From: Aphanomyces cochlioides
Taxonomy: Eukaryota > Oomycota > Saprolegniomycetes > Saprolegniales > Verrucalvaceae
DNA: 64,000 nucleotides
Reading direction: 5' to 3'
NCBI GenBank assembly: GCA_019828595.1
Contig: JAHQRK010000015.1
Coordinates: 1,240,001 to 1,304,000, forward strand
The notes beneath the pieces are model-generated. The model saw only the letters and a list, made by a program, of their open reading frames with translations. It was not told the DNA's origin and ran no database searches. This document shows positions 43,492 through 54,250 of the stretch, one piece after another; positions within the stretch are counted from its first letter, which is position 1; every line of letters begins with the position of its first letter. The position numbers were made by a program, and so were the translations under genes.

Positions 43492-45381
43492 ATGGCATCG
43501 ACAGAGGCAGCGCCGGCTGGAGACAGCCATTTCATCGCAATCAGCACGCCCAAAGCCGGCACGGAAGAGTTGGTATCGACGAGAGCATCGTCGCCAATGG
43601 GCCAGCTGCGCAAAGTGCCAAAGCTATCGATCGAGTGGAAGATTGACGACGTTTCTGTCAAGATTCAAAAGCCAAAGCGCCAAGTCGAGACGAAAACAAT
43701 CCTCAAGAACGTCAACGGCGTCGCGTCTGCCGGGCAACTGGTCGTGATCATGGGCCCGTCTGGTGCTGGGAAGAGTTCCATGCTCGACATCATCGCTGGC
43801 CGCAATAAAAACTTCACGGGGTCCATTCTCGTCAATGGCAAGCCATGGAATGCCGACACTAACAAGCGAGCGTGCTACGTCATGCAAGATGACGTCTTCT
43901 ACCACACGCTGACGGTCGAAGAGCATTTGCAGTACCAAGCGCAGCTCCGCATGGGCAGCTCGGCGTCGCAAGAGCAGCGCAACACGCGTGTCCAGTTCGT
44001 CATCGACGAGCTTGGGCTTCGGAAATGCAAGGACACTCGGATCGGCAACACCATTATCCGCGGCATCTCGGGCGGCGAGCGCAAGCGATTGAGTTTTGCG
44101 ACGGAAATCCTGACCAACCCGTCGCTGCTCTTTGTGGACGAACCGACGTCTGGCTTGGATAGCTTCATGGCCGAGTCTGTGGTCCAGCAGATGCAAAAAC
44201 TGGCTCAGGACGGCCGCACGATCTTGACAACCATCCACCAGCCATCGTCCGAACTCTTTGCGCTCTTTGACATGCTCTACTTGCTCTCGAATGGCCGCAC
44301 GGTCTATTACGGCAAAGCCGCTGATTCCGTCGCGTACTTTGCCTCCATCGGGTATCAATGCCCCAACTACATGAACCCGACGGACTACTTCATGAAGCAA
44401 ATCATCCAACTCGATCCTGAAGCCACGAAACGTGTCGGCGCCATGGTCGACCTGTGGCTCGCTAAGGAAGCTAGCCAAACGCCGCCAAAGCTTGAGAACG
44501 CTTCCGAGGCCGAGCTGGCGCAGTTTAAAGAGTCTCGCTTGGGCTATTTCGGCCAGTTTGCCGTCTTGTACAAGCGCAACATTACAAGGCTCGTGCGCGA
44601 TCACATGGCGTTCAAGGCGCGTTTCTTCCAGAGCATCTTCATCTCCGTCATTGTGGGCTTGATCTACTTGAACCTTGAAATCTCCCAAACGGGCATTCAG
44701 AGCTTCTCGGGCGTCCTCTTCTTCATCACGATCAACCAAGTCTTCTCGTCGGCCAACTCGGAATTCATCGCGGTGCCGCTGGAGCTCCCAATCATGAGCC
44801 GCGAGTACAGCGGTGGCTTGTACGGCTCGTCCATTTGGTACTTTGCGAAAAACGTGAGCGAGCTCTCGTTCCAGATCTTCTTTCCCATGATCTTCCTCAT
44901 CCCGCTCTACTTCATGGTCGGGTTTGGACGCACGAATGCGACGCTCTTCTTCACATTTTATCTTTTCCTCGTCCTGCTCAACTCGACAGCGACGGGCCTT
45001 GGCTACATGGTGAGCTGCATGGTCCGCCGCGCAGATCTGGCGCCAGTTATCGGCATTGTGATCATCCTGCCGCTTGTGCTCTTCGGTGGACTCTTTATCA
45101 ACGCCGACAACACGCCCAGCTACTTTATCTGGCTGGAATACGTCTCGCCATTGAAATATGCGTATCGTGGCGTCATGCGGGCCTTCTGGACGTCCGTCGC
45201 GACGATTCCATGCGATCCAACTCGCGCAAGCTGTACTAGCACTGGAGAAGCTGTGCTGAAGAACGCATCGCTCGATAAAGCCTCTCTGACGGTGGACGCG
45301 CTCGCCCTCGTCGGGATTAACTTTGGCTTTCGCTTCCTCGGCATGCTCTTCCTCGCTCGAAATGTCAAGAAGCGCGACTAG
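43492..45381 (+). CDS. ABCG-family half-transporter, 629 aa
   Basis: ATP-driven exporter of the ABCG (White) type, working as a dimer in a membrane, usually for lipids, sterols or drugs. One exon. The nucleotide-binding domain comes first, as in all ABCG proteins: Walker A GPSGAGKSS at residues 88-96, Q-loop at about 131 (MQDD), signature ISGGERKR at about 192, Walker B LLFVDEP at 212, H-loop in TTIHQPSSE. The linker (PTDYFMKQI) leads to about six membrane helices, among them SIFISVIVGLIYLNL, IFFPMIFLIPLYFMVGF, TFYLFLVLLNSTATGLGYM and VIGIVIILPLVLFGGLF, with an extracellular loop containing two cysteines (IPCDPTRASC) before the last helix. The size is standard for the family. A 594-codon antisense frame is a shadow. 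Confidence 0.97.
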   Translation: MASTEAAPAGDSHFIAISTPKAGTEELVSTRASSPMGQLRKVPKLSIEWKIDDVSVKIQKPKRQVETKTILKNVNGVASAGQLVVIMGPSGAGKSSMLDIIAGRNKNFTGSILVNGKPWNADTNKRACYVMQDDVFYHTLTVEEHLQYQAQLRMGSSASQEQRNTRVQFVIDELGLRKCKDTRIGNTIIRGISGGERKRLSFATEILTNPSLLFVDEPTSGLDSFMAESVVQQMQKLAQDGRTILTTIHQPSSELFALFDMLYLLSNGRTVYYGKAADSVAYFASIGYQCPNYMNPTDYFMKQIIQLDPEATKRVGAMVDLWLAKEASQTPPKLENASEAELAQFKESRLGYFGQFAVLYKRNITRLVRDHMAFKARFFQSIFISVIVGLIYLNLEISQTGIQSFSGVLFFITINQVFSSANSEFIAVPLELPIMSREYSGGLYGSSIWYFAKNVSELSFQIFFPMIFLIPLYFMVGFGRTNATLFFTFYLFLVLLNSTATGLGYMVSCMVRRADLAPVIGIVIILPLVLFGGLFINADNTPSYFIWLEYVSPLKYAYRGVMRAFWTSVATIPCDPTRASCTSTGEAVLKNASLDKASLTVDALALVGINFGFRFLGMLFLARNVKKRD

Positions 45382-46364
45382 ACTGACTGTCGATGTTGCT
45401 CCCTGCAAGTTATTGCAGTTGCCCAGTACGCATTTGCACGTGATTTCAATATTAAGTAGTCATTTTATAACCCGGTAACGAATATACCTCACCAGTATCA
45501 ACTTCATGAAAGGTCATTGAGTACTTCACACAATTCAATGGTCTTTCAGCTCCTCCTGCAGCCACGATATACTTTCGTATAGCTCCGAGGGACAGTGACT
45601 GCTCTGTGGAGTTGTCCAGCTCTTGAGAACCGCGCAGTGCTTTCTCCAAGCTGACATTAGCAAGCAAGTGGTAGTATTTCGGAGCGCATTGTGGTTCCAT
45701 CGTGTCTATTAGATTATACTTTTCAGGGGGACTCCCCGCGCACAGTACTGACGCTGCATTAGTCTCTACTCTTCGGCATTATATCGATTTGTTTCTTCAG
45801 CAGCGTTGAGCTTAAATGAAACTGCACGGGGTTCCCTGGTGACGACTTTCCCCTCGCAATTATAGGCGTCTTTTTCGCTGTAACCTCGTCACGTTCTTTG
45901 AAACAAAGTGTCCTACACTGCTGAACATGAAAGATCTCGTATTTTCTTCCAGGAATTGATGGGAAGAAGCGCACGTCGATGGAAACTCGCCGCGGAAAAC
46001 GTCAAGGGGAAACCCAAGTAAGAGTGTACCTGGCTGATTTGCCATATACATATATGTATATCAAGATAAATTGATATATTTTATGATATTTTCTTTGGAA
46101 AATGATATTATTACATACACTCTAAATTGTGAACGGGGTGAAAAATGTATCTATTTTTCCGAAATCTATAGCCAATCATAATCGAGTATTTGTCTTCTTG
46201 ACAAAAACACACACAAAACACACATTCAAAACTTTACTTTATTGAATGTACTTTTACATTACACTTGAACTCACTATACCTGAATAGTATTTGAGAATAT
46301 TTCAATTTTTTGTCAAAAATACAAATTTCAGTGAAAAAGACAATACGTTATTCTTATTTTCGAC
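45382..46364. other. AT-rich spacer
   Basis: No confident gene. A minus-strand ORF of 82 codons (45452-45700) begins with ATG but has no recognisable domain. The right half is AT-rich and holds a CCAAT-type box (AGCCAATCATAAT) at 46170, about 190 bases before the next start. Confidence 0.45.
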
Positions 46365-46838
46365 ATGGTGGACCGATACATTGACCGTGCGAATGCCGAC
46401 GCATTCTTCCAAGCCGACGGCCACGAAGTCGAAGCGAGTGTCTTGGTGCGTGTTCCACCCGCTATTGCGTTCTTAAAATGGGTCGATCGATGCTGGCTTG
46501 ACGGCGGAAAGAAACCTCCAAAAGAGCTCAAAGCTGGAGATGTCCGAGAGACGATCCACGGAACGGAACGTGTGATTGCAGTCGCTCCGCCGAAATCCGA
46601 CGGCAGTGATAGCATTGGCAGCGTGCATTTCAACCTGATTGCCCAGGGAACATGGATTGAATCGTATCAAGCGATGGTGAGCTTTATCCCGGACCGATCC
46701 AATCCAGCCAACACACTCGTGCTGTGGGATGTTAAGTTTGAACCATCACGGACGAGCGTTCTAGTCTGCTGTGGCGGGACAATTCTGCGCATGCTGATGC
46801 GAAATCACATGCAGAATATGCTCAAGAATATCGATTGA
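46365..46838 (+). CDS. hypothetical protein, possibly SRPBCC-like, 157 aa
   Basis: A complete single-exon frame from ATG 46365. The pattern HEVEASVLVRVPPAIAFLKW, then DVRETIHGTERVIAVAPP, GSVHFNLI, WIESYQAMVSFIPD and LVLWDVKFEP resembles the strand order of SRPBCC/START-like lipid-binding folds, closing with a long C-terminal helix. This is a fold-level guess. No signal peptide or membrane segment. It is convergent with the gene at 46862-47275, 23 bases apart. Confidence 0.75.
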   Translation: MVDRYIDRANADAFFQADGHEVEASVLVRVPPAIAFLKWVDRCWLDGGKKPPKELKAGDVRETIHGTERVIAVAPPKSDGSDSIGSVHFNLIAQGTWIESYQAMVSFIPDRSNPANTLVLWDVKFEPSRTSVLVCCGGTILRMLMRNHMQNMLKNID

Positions 46839-46861
46839 ATAGTTAATCTAACGTAGCTTCC

Positions 46862-47275
46862 TTACGAGGTCCGCATTTTGTGGCCAAACTTGGCCATGGT
46901 CGGCATGGCTGTTTGTAGGGTGTATGGCCATTGGAAGAGCACGACTACTGTGCCGATCAATGCACGTTGGCTAATGAGGCCAATCTTGCGATGCCTCCCT
47001 ACAGCACACACGTTGCCGAATTCATTCTCAACGACGTAGAACGCCTGGTTGTCCAAGTCAATCCGCTGGCATTGTTGATCGCCCAGTGCTTGAAACAGCC
47101 CCCGCTTCGCTTCAACTGTCAGATGATCGCGGAACCATCCATCTTCGAATGCAACAGCTCCGTGCGAGTAAAAGACCAAGATGCTGCTAAAAACTGGGCC
47201 GTAGGCGCCATGGACTTGGAGTTCTTGGACAAATGCTGCCCAGTTGGCATCGTCGTTGGTGTCTCGCAAATTCAT
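46862..47275 (-). CDS. profilin-like small protein, 137 aa
   Basis: A complete minus-strand frame from ATG 47275. ANWAAFVQELQVHGAYG at the N-terminus resembles the first helix of profilin; later segments (FYVVENEFGNVCAVGRHRKIG and TVVVLFQWPYTLQTAM) follow the strand and final-helix order of that fold. If correct it would bind actin; the similarity is weak and could be to another roadblock/profilin-type fold. The gene starts within 10-40 bases of two TATCCGG-type motifs in the spacer it shares with RABL2. Confidence 0.65.
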   Translation of the reverse strand: MNLRDTNDDANWAAFVQELQVHGAYGPVFSSILVFYSHGAVAFEDGWFRDHLTVEAKRGLFQALGDQQCQRIDLDNQAFYVVENEFGNVCAVGRHRKIGLISQRALIGTVVVLFQWPYTLQTAMPTMAKFGHKMRTS

Positions 47276-47881
47276 GGTTGATCATCCGGATAATAGAGTG
47301 CAATGAGTAACTTATCCGGTTTGGAGATGGGGGATAACGAAAAACACGGATAACAATCAACCACCTTCAGGGACCCCAACGAATTCCCCAAAACACGTCA
47401 AAGCCAGCTCAAGATGTCTAGAAGAGGCTAGATGTGTCATTCGTTGGGAAGACACGATTTATGAAATCAGCTCATATTCATGAGGGGACAAAATGTCTTG
47501 AGATTATCGAGAGCTTAGGATATATATGCGATGACTGCTTGAAGACAGGCTTTCTAATGATATGCATGCGTCTACTGTGAAGCGCAAAGTCTGTGCCATC
47601 TGATAGACATCGCTGATTGTGATAATGCTCAGTTGCTTAATGAGAGATATGCGATGGAGAATAAGGTGGGAAGCAGCCGTCAACTGGCTGGGCTTTGCTA
47701 TCAGCGCGTAATATCAGCTTTACTGCTCTTAATTATGGAGATATCGACTTGTGATGCCTCTCATAAGGATAGTGAAAACACAATAAGAGGATTAAGTTAG
47801 ACTTATCCGGAAACACAACGTATCCGGATATTTGGAACCATTTATCCGGATATTGAAAGATATTTGTGCCGTTTCGAGGTT
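47276..47881. promoter_or_regulatory. bidirectional promoter region with five to six TATCCGG motifs
   Basis: Spacer between the divergent profilin-like gene and RABL2. CATCCGGATAAT (47283), CTTATCCGGTTT (47311) and ACGGATAAC (47346) lie next to the left gene; ACTTATCCGGAA (47801), GTATCCGGATAT (47820) and TTTATCCGGATATT (47841) lie 30-80 bases before the RABL2 start. The concentration at both ends of the spacer suggests promoter sites. Confidence 0.55.
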
Positions 47882-48788
47882 ATGGCGACCGAGGAATGCC
47901 GCGTGGAAGGCGACGATGGCTTGGGCGATCCTGATGTCAAGGTGCAACATGCCAATGGAAAATATTTAAAGACGGTTAGATTATCCTCCTGGGGGACTCG
48001 GCAGTCGGCAAGTCCAAACTGGTCGAGCGATACATGATGAACGAGTACCAACCACGACAGGTGAGGAGGTTTTGGGCCTTACACGACTTCATGAATGATG
48101 AATCTAGCTCTCTACGTTCGCATTGACGCTATTTCGGAAAGATTTTCAACTCGAAGATGGAACGACTGCCAAAATTGGTGCGTATTGAGCCCCACGAGAA
48201 TACATTAAGTCTGGTGTGGGTAGATTTTTGGGACACCGCCGGCCAAGAACGATTCAACAGTATGCATGCGTCGTACTACTTTGGCGCATCAGCTTGTATC
48301 CTCGTTCGTATCATACAATGAAGTTGAGTTGAGATAATCGCACAGGTATTCGACGTGACTCGCAAGACAACCTATCAACATTTGGCCGATTGGTACAAGG
48401 AGCTGCGCGAGTATTGTGAAAACATTCCGTGTTTCCTGGCCGCCAACAAAGTCGATGTTGATCTTGAGGTACTCGACAGCATCAAGTTGGTGTCTTGAGA
48501 GCTTCTTTCCAGGTGACAAACAAGAAATTCAAGTTTGCCGAGACACACAACCTCAGCTTCAGTTTTGTCTCGGCAGCCGACGGCACCAACGTTGTCAAGG
48601 TGAGTCATTATGAATGTCATATTTCATCGAGTATGTAGCTCTTTGAAGATACAATTCACGCCGCGCTAAAGCACAAAAAAGAAGGTGGTGATTTCATGTC
48701 GGATGTGCTTGATCTCCTCAACGAACCGTCGGACCGAAGTAATGTTTTCCTCGTTCCATCACGCCTGAACAACGTTATCCCCTTGTAG
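47882..48788 (+). CDS. RABL2: Rab-like GTPase RABL2
   Basis: Small GTPase that promotes entry of the intraflagellar-transport train into cilia. Seven exons: 47882-47941, 47980-48060, 48108-48177, 48224-48303, 48346-48468, 48513-48599, 48639-48788, joined by introns of 38-47 bases; 216 aa. Motifs: P-loop LLGDSAVGKS, switch-I region YQPRQLSTFALTLF, WDTAGQERFNSMHASYY, ANKVDVD in place of NKxD, and SAADGTNVVKLFEDTIHAA. The segments ALTLFRKDFQLEDGTTAKID and WYKELREYCENIPCFL are diagnostic of RABL2 against other Rabs. No C-terminal prenylation cysteines, as expected. The last bases may carry another intron (48739-48788), which would end the protein at 48793 with about 16 fewer residues. It implies a flagellate life stage. 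Confidence 0.95.
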
Positions 48789-49086
48789 AATGAAGCGTCA
48801 ATCCTCGCCGAGGCGATAAACTTTGTCTCCTTTGCTATCCTTGACTGCATTACATCCACGTTTCGACAGCTCTCATAAACCGACGGTTTCATAATAAAAT
48901 AAAAAACAGATTATTTTATATAAACTATAAGATAACATTTAATTTAATTGTTCAGTTTTGTGCTGTAGACAAATATTTGATTGACAGTTTCATAATAAAA
49001 TACAATAATTTTAATGTACATACAAATATCAAGTTCAGATAAAATAAAAATTGTCAGTTACACAAATTTGACGTACGCATTGGTAT

Positions 49087-49804
49087 ATGTGGCGCAAGGC
49101 TGACAGTGCCGTCGTCTTCGACGTCCACGTGACTGTCCATGCGTGTTCCAATATCCCTCATAGCCATGGCGGAGTCTTCGGCGTTTGGAAATTTGCAGGC
49201 AGGCGGGGATTGAGCTCGATGGGGCGTGTTGGGAAGGATCACAATGTCGTGTGGGCTCCACCGTGGCGCATCTCGCTTCCATCGATTGAGTTTCCTCTGA
49301 CGAATCAAGTCATGGCCAGCCAAAGTGTACGCTTTTCAATCCGCCAGGAGAAGAACAACTCGACCAACGGCTACACTCGCCTCGGCGTCGTTGTTGTCGA
49401 TTTAGCCGAGTACGTTGGTGGTGAAGAGGTAATCCAAAGGCAGTTCAAGACTGTAAGTAGCTGTGGCTAGACGTCAAGGCGCTTCTTACTCGAAAAATCC
49501 CGCGTCAATTGCACCTTACATGTAAGAAACCCCACAATGAACAGCTAGCTCTAGCTACGAATCCTCTCCTAGATGACGATTGCATCCACCCAGCGACAAG
49601 GCGATGTTCTGTTCAAACGGTACGTCCTCGCATTTCCAGCTCCCTCAAATGTGTTGACCTCGATATTGTAGCCGCGAATCCAACCAAGCTCCTCTTGTGT
49701 CGTCTCAGTGTTCGCTGTGGTCGCATGACGAGATCTCGAGATCATCGCGAACTTCCTCCGATGAAACCGTGGTCGAGGAAACAACCACGGCCACGACGAC
49801 TTAG
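49087..49804 (+). CDS. NT-C2 (EEIG1/EHBP1 N-terminal type) domain protein, 190 aa
   Basis: Four exons, 49087-49428, 49471-49521, 49573-49619, 49672-49804, with introns of 42-52 bases; all phases close. The product is an N-terminal C2-like domain: FDVHVTVHACSNIPHSHGG, VFGVWKFAG, DHNVVWAPPWRISLP, VRFSIRQEKN and RLGVVVVDLAEYVGG, then RRFLLEKSRVNCTLHM and GDVLFKR. A Ser/Thr-rich tail of about 40 residues follows. In other eukaryotes such domains link membranes or Rab proteins to trafficking machinery; here no further domain is present. Choosing the donor at 49429 rather than 49453 keeps the first intron at a workable length. Confidence 0.82.
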
Positions 49805-49854
49805 CTAGCGCGAAATATTCCAATCACCACCTTGTAAAGTGTAAAGATTTCCAT

Positions 49855-51637
49855 TCAAACTTCGACGAGCAACACTTGGCTCAAACAGACTGCAATGCCA
49901 CGGCGCACAGTTGCCACGAGCTCTTCATCGTCCTTGGAATTCTCGTCTGACTGAGGAACAGTCAGCGCCAAGCGGTGGTTTTCCATAGCTTCCAGCACAC
50001 CATATAGCTCATTGCTTGCAAAAACTGGAGGCGACACAGCTAGCAGAGGCACCATGGCAGACCAAACAACTTGCCACAGATGATGTGGCACGCTGCAGTG
50101 CGTACAGAGCGCACTCAATCGCATCGCAGCTTCTCGCTGGACTCGAGGAACTTTTTCTGGCACTGTGGATTCGACGTGGGCTAAATCGGCGAGCACCAAC
50201 TGCATTTCGTGGAATTTGACCAAGAATTCGATTGTCGGGGATGAAATGCTCGTTGCAGACGCCAACACATCGGCTGCAATTTCTAATTGAGCTGGATGAT
50301 CGGCGATGATTTCGTCGCAGAGGCGATTAATTGCGTCCACGTTGTTGCCACGGATGTACCACGTTAAGGCCGAGCCAAAGCGCTGCTTGGCATACCAATC
50401 GTCGCCGCGTCTTGACGCAATAGCGGCTGTTGTCTTGGAAAGGTTATATGTTGAACAAATGTCGAGCAGCTTGAGAGCTTTAAAGTCAGAATCAATGCTT
50501 GGAATGGAGTCTTGCAGCAGCGCGAAGAGGATTTGGCCGCCCTGGCTTGGGCATTGCTCCAAGTAGAGAGTCGCAAGTGGCCACAGACTGTGAGGGATCA
50601 GCGTCGACTGGACAAAATCAAGAATGAACGATTCCGTCGGCTGGAGCTCCCGCTTGCGAACGAGGAGATCGCTCAAATGGGCCAAGAACCATGGAAATGA
50701 ACCTACAGTGATTCATTCATACTGGCTCATGAAATACAAAAGTCTTACCGGCACTCAGGGAACAAATGGATTCGAGGGCGTGAATCAAATCGTACTGCAG
50801 CAATTGGACGACAATTTGCTCGAATGGGGGCAATTCTGATGGAAATGCTGCTTCCATCCGCTGTACAAGCCGGCCACCGACAGTTGCAGCGGATAAATGC
50901 GTCTTGGGATCGTCCAGAAGACATTGAGCCACGACGAGTTGATGCCAACTTCGAGCATGCTGTTCCAAATGCTGGCCTGTGAGCAGCTCGACTACGAGAC
51001 GAATGTGCGGATCTGAATGCACCAATTGATCATTTTGGAGGAGTTGCTGGGCTGTGTCTTGCCACGCTGCCCAGTTGAATGACTTGTCCGAAAAAGTTGA
51101 TGGCATATTGAGAAGTAAATGACGGAGGGTTTCCAAGCTCTGTGCGTGACGTCCATGCAGCGCCACCGTTCGGGAAAGAAGCTCCCATGCTTTGCGTCCA
51201 TTTCCGCACATCACAAGCTGGATCACAGTCGGCCAGTACGTTGTTTGTGTCTCGAGGGAGATATGGTTTTGGAGGTCGAAAAACGCCGCGTCTAATTCTT
51301 CCACTTCAATCGCGCCGTAGTGTTCTTGCATCCATGCGGCAAACTCATACGGCACAACAGTCGATGCTGAGTCTGAGAAGAGCAGAATCTCACAGAGGTG
51401 CAGGAGCGCCATCGATGCTTTGATCACTTCGAGCAGATTTTCCTCTTTGTCCATTTCTCGCACACATTTAAGCATCGATGCGCGGTACGCACGGCATGCT
51501 GTTTGGGCCGAGACAGAATCCGAGTCTCGCGTCAGTCGTTCAAAGACACTGGCCGATTCTGCAATAAGATTCGTCAAGCTCTTATCGAGCGGCGCGGCCG
51601 ACCCTGCATCAATCTCCATTCGAGTTGGCATGCCCAT
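49855..51637 (-). CDS. NUP85: nucleoporin Nup85
   Basis: Structural subunit of the Y-shaped (Nup107-160) complex of the nuclear pore. Two exons, 51637-50749 and 50702-49855, with a 46-base intron, give 578 aa. The protein is an all-helical solenoid of the ancestral coatomer element class. The stretch YGAIEVEELDAAFFDLQNHI and the following WPTVIQLVMCGNGRKAWELL are typical of Nup85, as are FLAHLSDLLVRKREL across the splice, QRFGSALTWYIRG and the C-terminal helices. The TTG-started upstream extension is not part of the protein; ATGs at 51637, 51631 and 51619 are all possible starts. A CCAAT box lies about 41 bases upstream. Confidence 0.9.
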
Positions 51638-52112
51638 TGGTTCCTTCGGACAATGGAAAAAATGCAAAATTTTCAACCAATCAAATAATTGTATTAAAAT
51701 AATCTCTTTTAATGAGCAATAATCCACGTAATCCAGAAAATCCGTTTCATGATAAAGGCGAACGACCAAGAAAATATTCGAGAGAACTATTTAGTGGGAC
51801 TGAGATACAGCTGTAAGATTGCTTGTGACTTTGGAAAGGAGATTCAATTATTCAAGAAAACAATATTCGCCTTTTTTAGCCAAAATTGAGATTCATCAAC
51901 TAAAACATAATAGCCAATCAAAATATAGAAAAACACACCCGGCATTCAATGTATTGATATCAACCAATCATGTTCATTTTAAAATTGTATTGGACTTTGA
52001 TTGGCGAAATATTTTATATTTGACCAATCATAGCTGATTTTTTAGTATTATTCAATTTTGATTGGATAAAAATTACATTTGCTCCCTGAGATCTGTGCAA
52101 GATCTCATTTTG
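51638..52112. promoter_or_regulatory. AT-rich region upstream of NUP85 with a cluster of CCAAT boxes
   Basis: No gene seen. CCAATCA or its complement TGATTGG occurs at 51678, 51914, 51964, 51998, 52024 and 52059, in both orientations. The first lies 41 bases upstream of the NUP85 start. Such clustering fits NF-Y-type binding sites but is untested. Confidence 0.45.
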
Positions 52113-52895
52113 CTACGAGATGACGCAGAAGCAAGCGCAAGTGTCGTCGGACACAAAGCTTCCGCTGGTCTTGGCTGTTCCGTAGTTGCCACAGGCGCAA
52201 TTGAAGTCAGCGGGAAGCCGGTTAATTGTTGCGTGAGCCATCAGGTAAGCGACAATCTCGCTGTGACCTCGGTCGCGTGCTCGGGAGAGCGTTTTTGTTG
52301 TGCACTTGATCTGACAAACCTCAACAAGGTACTTCATAATGGCTAGATGCCCCATTTCAGTCGCCCCGTCGATAGCATGGTATGAGAACGGATATCCCCG
52401 TTCGTAGAGAAGCTTGACTGCCTTGAAATGGCCTTGGATTGCAGCCAAGTCTAGCGGTTCGATCGTGTCGGATCCTGAAATCGACCGATACGAATGGCTC
52501 CAAGCAACCATATTGATTCGTCGCACCCGCTGTACAAAAGCATCGGAATGGTTGGCCCATTTCGATGGACAGAGGATGTTGAGGACTTCCATGTTGCCAA
52601 AGTAGGCAGCGTGAGCTGTCAACATCGCATACAGATTTGGCTTGCTCGTGACAAGGCGAACGACTCCACGGATTCCATGGTTCTTGTAGAAACGCGAGAA
52701 CGGAATGTCAAATCGTCGAATATGGTGAATCGCTGGATGGGGTGCGAGTCTTGAGCCAAGGATGTGCCATTGCACGTGCTGGAAGTCCTTAAAGTCATGG
52801 AGTTCACTAGTGAACTGCGCAATGTCAGGAGAAACGCCGTCTTGATAGGACAAGATCGTCGTCCAAATGTCTGGTTGATGGAGGATCGCATCCAT
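52113..52895 (-). CDS. ankyrin-repeat protein, 260 aa
   Basis: A single-exon frame from ATG 52895 (a TTG at 52949 lies upstream). The N-terminal 90 residues (DIWTTILSYQDGVSPDIAQF) are like the helical head found in other oomycete ankyrin proteins. Then come about five ankyrin-like units: MLTAHAAYFGNMEVLNIL, EPLDLAAIQGHFKAVKLL, HAIDGATEMGHLAIMKYL and SRARDRGHSEIVAYLMAH. The tail is Cys-rich. Function unknown; protein-binding is likely. Confidence 0.8.
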   Translation of the reverse strand: MDAILHQPDIWTTILSYQDGVSPDIAQFTSELHDFKDFQHVQWHILGSRLAPHPAIHHIRRFDIPFSRFYKNHGIRGVVRLVTSKPNLYAMLTAHAAYFGNMEVLNILCPSKWANHSDAFVQRVRRINMVAWSHSYRSISGSDTIEPLDLAAIQGHFKAVKLLYERGYPFSYHAIDGATEMGHLAIMKYLVEVCQIKCTTKTLSRARDRGHSEIVAYLMAHATINRLPADFNCACGNYGTAKTSGSFVSDDTCACFCVIS

Positions 52896-53673
52896 GCAGC
52901 GCCTTGTTCGATCGTCATGCAAGAAAACAACACAGTTGAGAGAATACAAACCAAATGTACGTAATAAATAAATACATTAAAAAAGTTTCCCTCCGAAAAA
53001 TATCATCAATATACCCATCACTAAACAAAATGTATTTATTATTTATTGGGGTGGAGAAAATATGGTGCACAACAGCGAAATTTATAGTCTAACGCCTATC
53101 GCTATAAGTCCTTTGAAAGTGCATATTCAGGTATGTAAGACCACAAAATCGTTAGCGCTGGACAAGACGAAGAGAAGTTATCGCTTGGTTTTTCAATCCG
53201 GTGAAGATGTATGGAGTCTGGCGTAAATTGGCCGTTCAGTCTATCTTAGATATGTATATTAGAGGTAGTAGGTATAATCGGCCATATTAGCTGACTCAAA
53301 CTTTTCGATCCATAGCTCGTTTCAAAGGTCTTATGATTATTATTAATATTATATCCGGACATTTTATCCGAACATAATGATGAGTTTAACCACTTGAGCC
53401 CTAAATAACGTATAATAATTAATAGGTTAAACCTAAAAATCAGTAGGTCTAACTTATTACAGTCTACGTTATATAATAAAATCATGTGAGATCAAATTGG
53501 CCAGAATGCAGTCTACAGCTGATGTACACCATACTGTCCTCTTGGAATGATAAATTAAAACCCGAGTTAGTCACACCTTTCTAATTTTATATTTTATATA
53601 AATTGATACTTTATATTTAATAAAATTTGAAAGGTGAAAGAATAAGTGGTGGCAACGCTAACTTTGAATCTCA
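52896..53673. other. AT-rich spacer
   Basis: No gene seen. Contains ATATCCGGACATTTTATCCG at 53350. The right part may belong to the pogo-like remnant that follows. Confidence 0.5.
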
Positions 53674-53970
53674 ATGCAGCCGCAAGATGCAGGTGTGATT
53701 CGATCGTTCAAGGCGAAATTGTCAAGAATGAAGACCCAAGACACAATTCAAAAAGCCGAAAAATTGTTGCGAACAGTTGGAAAGGAGAATATTTCTCCTT
53801 CCCATGCCAAGAAGCTCTTTGAAGTCAATGTTCTTGAAGCAATGCAATGGGCCCAAGCAGCGTGGCAAGAGGCCACTGAGTCAACAATTTCGAATTGTTG
53901 GCGCCATACAGCAATCCTCGATGAAGAACTGTATGAATTGGATAACTCGATCAATGCAATTGAGCTTTAA
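53674..53970 (+). pseudogene. C-terminal fragment of a pogo-type transposase
   Basis: 98 codons beginning LQ/MQPQDAGVIRSFKAKLSRM, the region of the third catalytic residue (QPxD) in pogo transposases, and continuing MQWAQAAWQEATESTISNCW. The first two catalytic residues are missing. A terminal-repeat-like end, CTCGGGGTTTTACTG followed by TA, is at 54070-54086; the left end was not found. Confidence 0.8.
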
Positions 53971-54250
53971 ATTTGCCAGGTTTAATGACGAATGATAACA
54001 TGACGTCACCTTATAGTCTTATACCTTTACAAATGTATAAACTATACTCTGAAAATTGATGTGACTATCTCGGGGTTTTACTGTAGTAATTTCACAAAAT
54101 ATATCTCACTTAACATATAGTACCACCAGAAGGGCTACTTTTTGTGTTTTGGACCAGAAATATACTTAACTTAACATAACGTATGCATTACATACACTCC
54201 AGTTTACATACACTCCTGCTATATTGGTTCCAGTCTCTCCAAAATCCAAC

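Noticed and set aside
43624..45408. 594-codon minus-strand open frame
   Set aside because: It lies wholly opposite the ABCG gene, is rich in Arg, Asp, Glu and His as expected for the complement of GC-rich codons, and has no domain.
49429..49470. 18-base intron starting at GTAAGT 49453 in the NT-C2 gene
   Set aside because: Too short to be spliced; the donor at 49429 gives a 42-base intron with the same acceptor and a better match to the domain.
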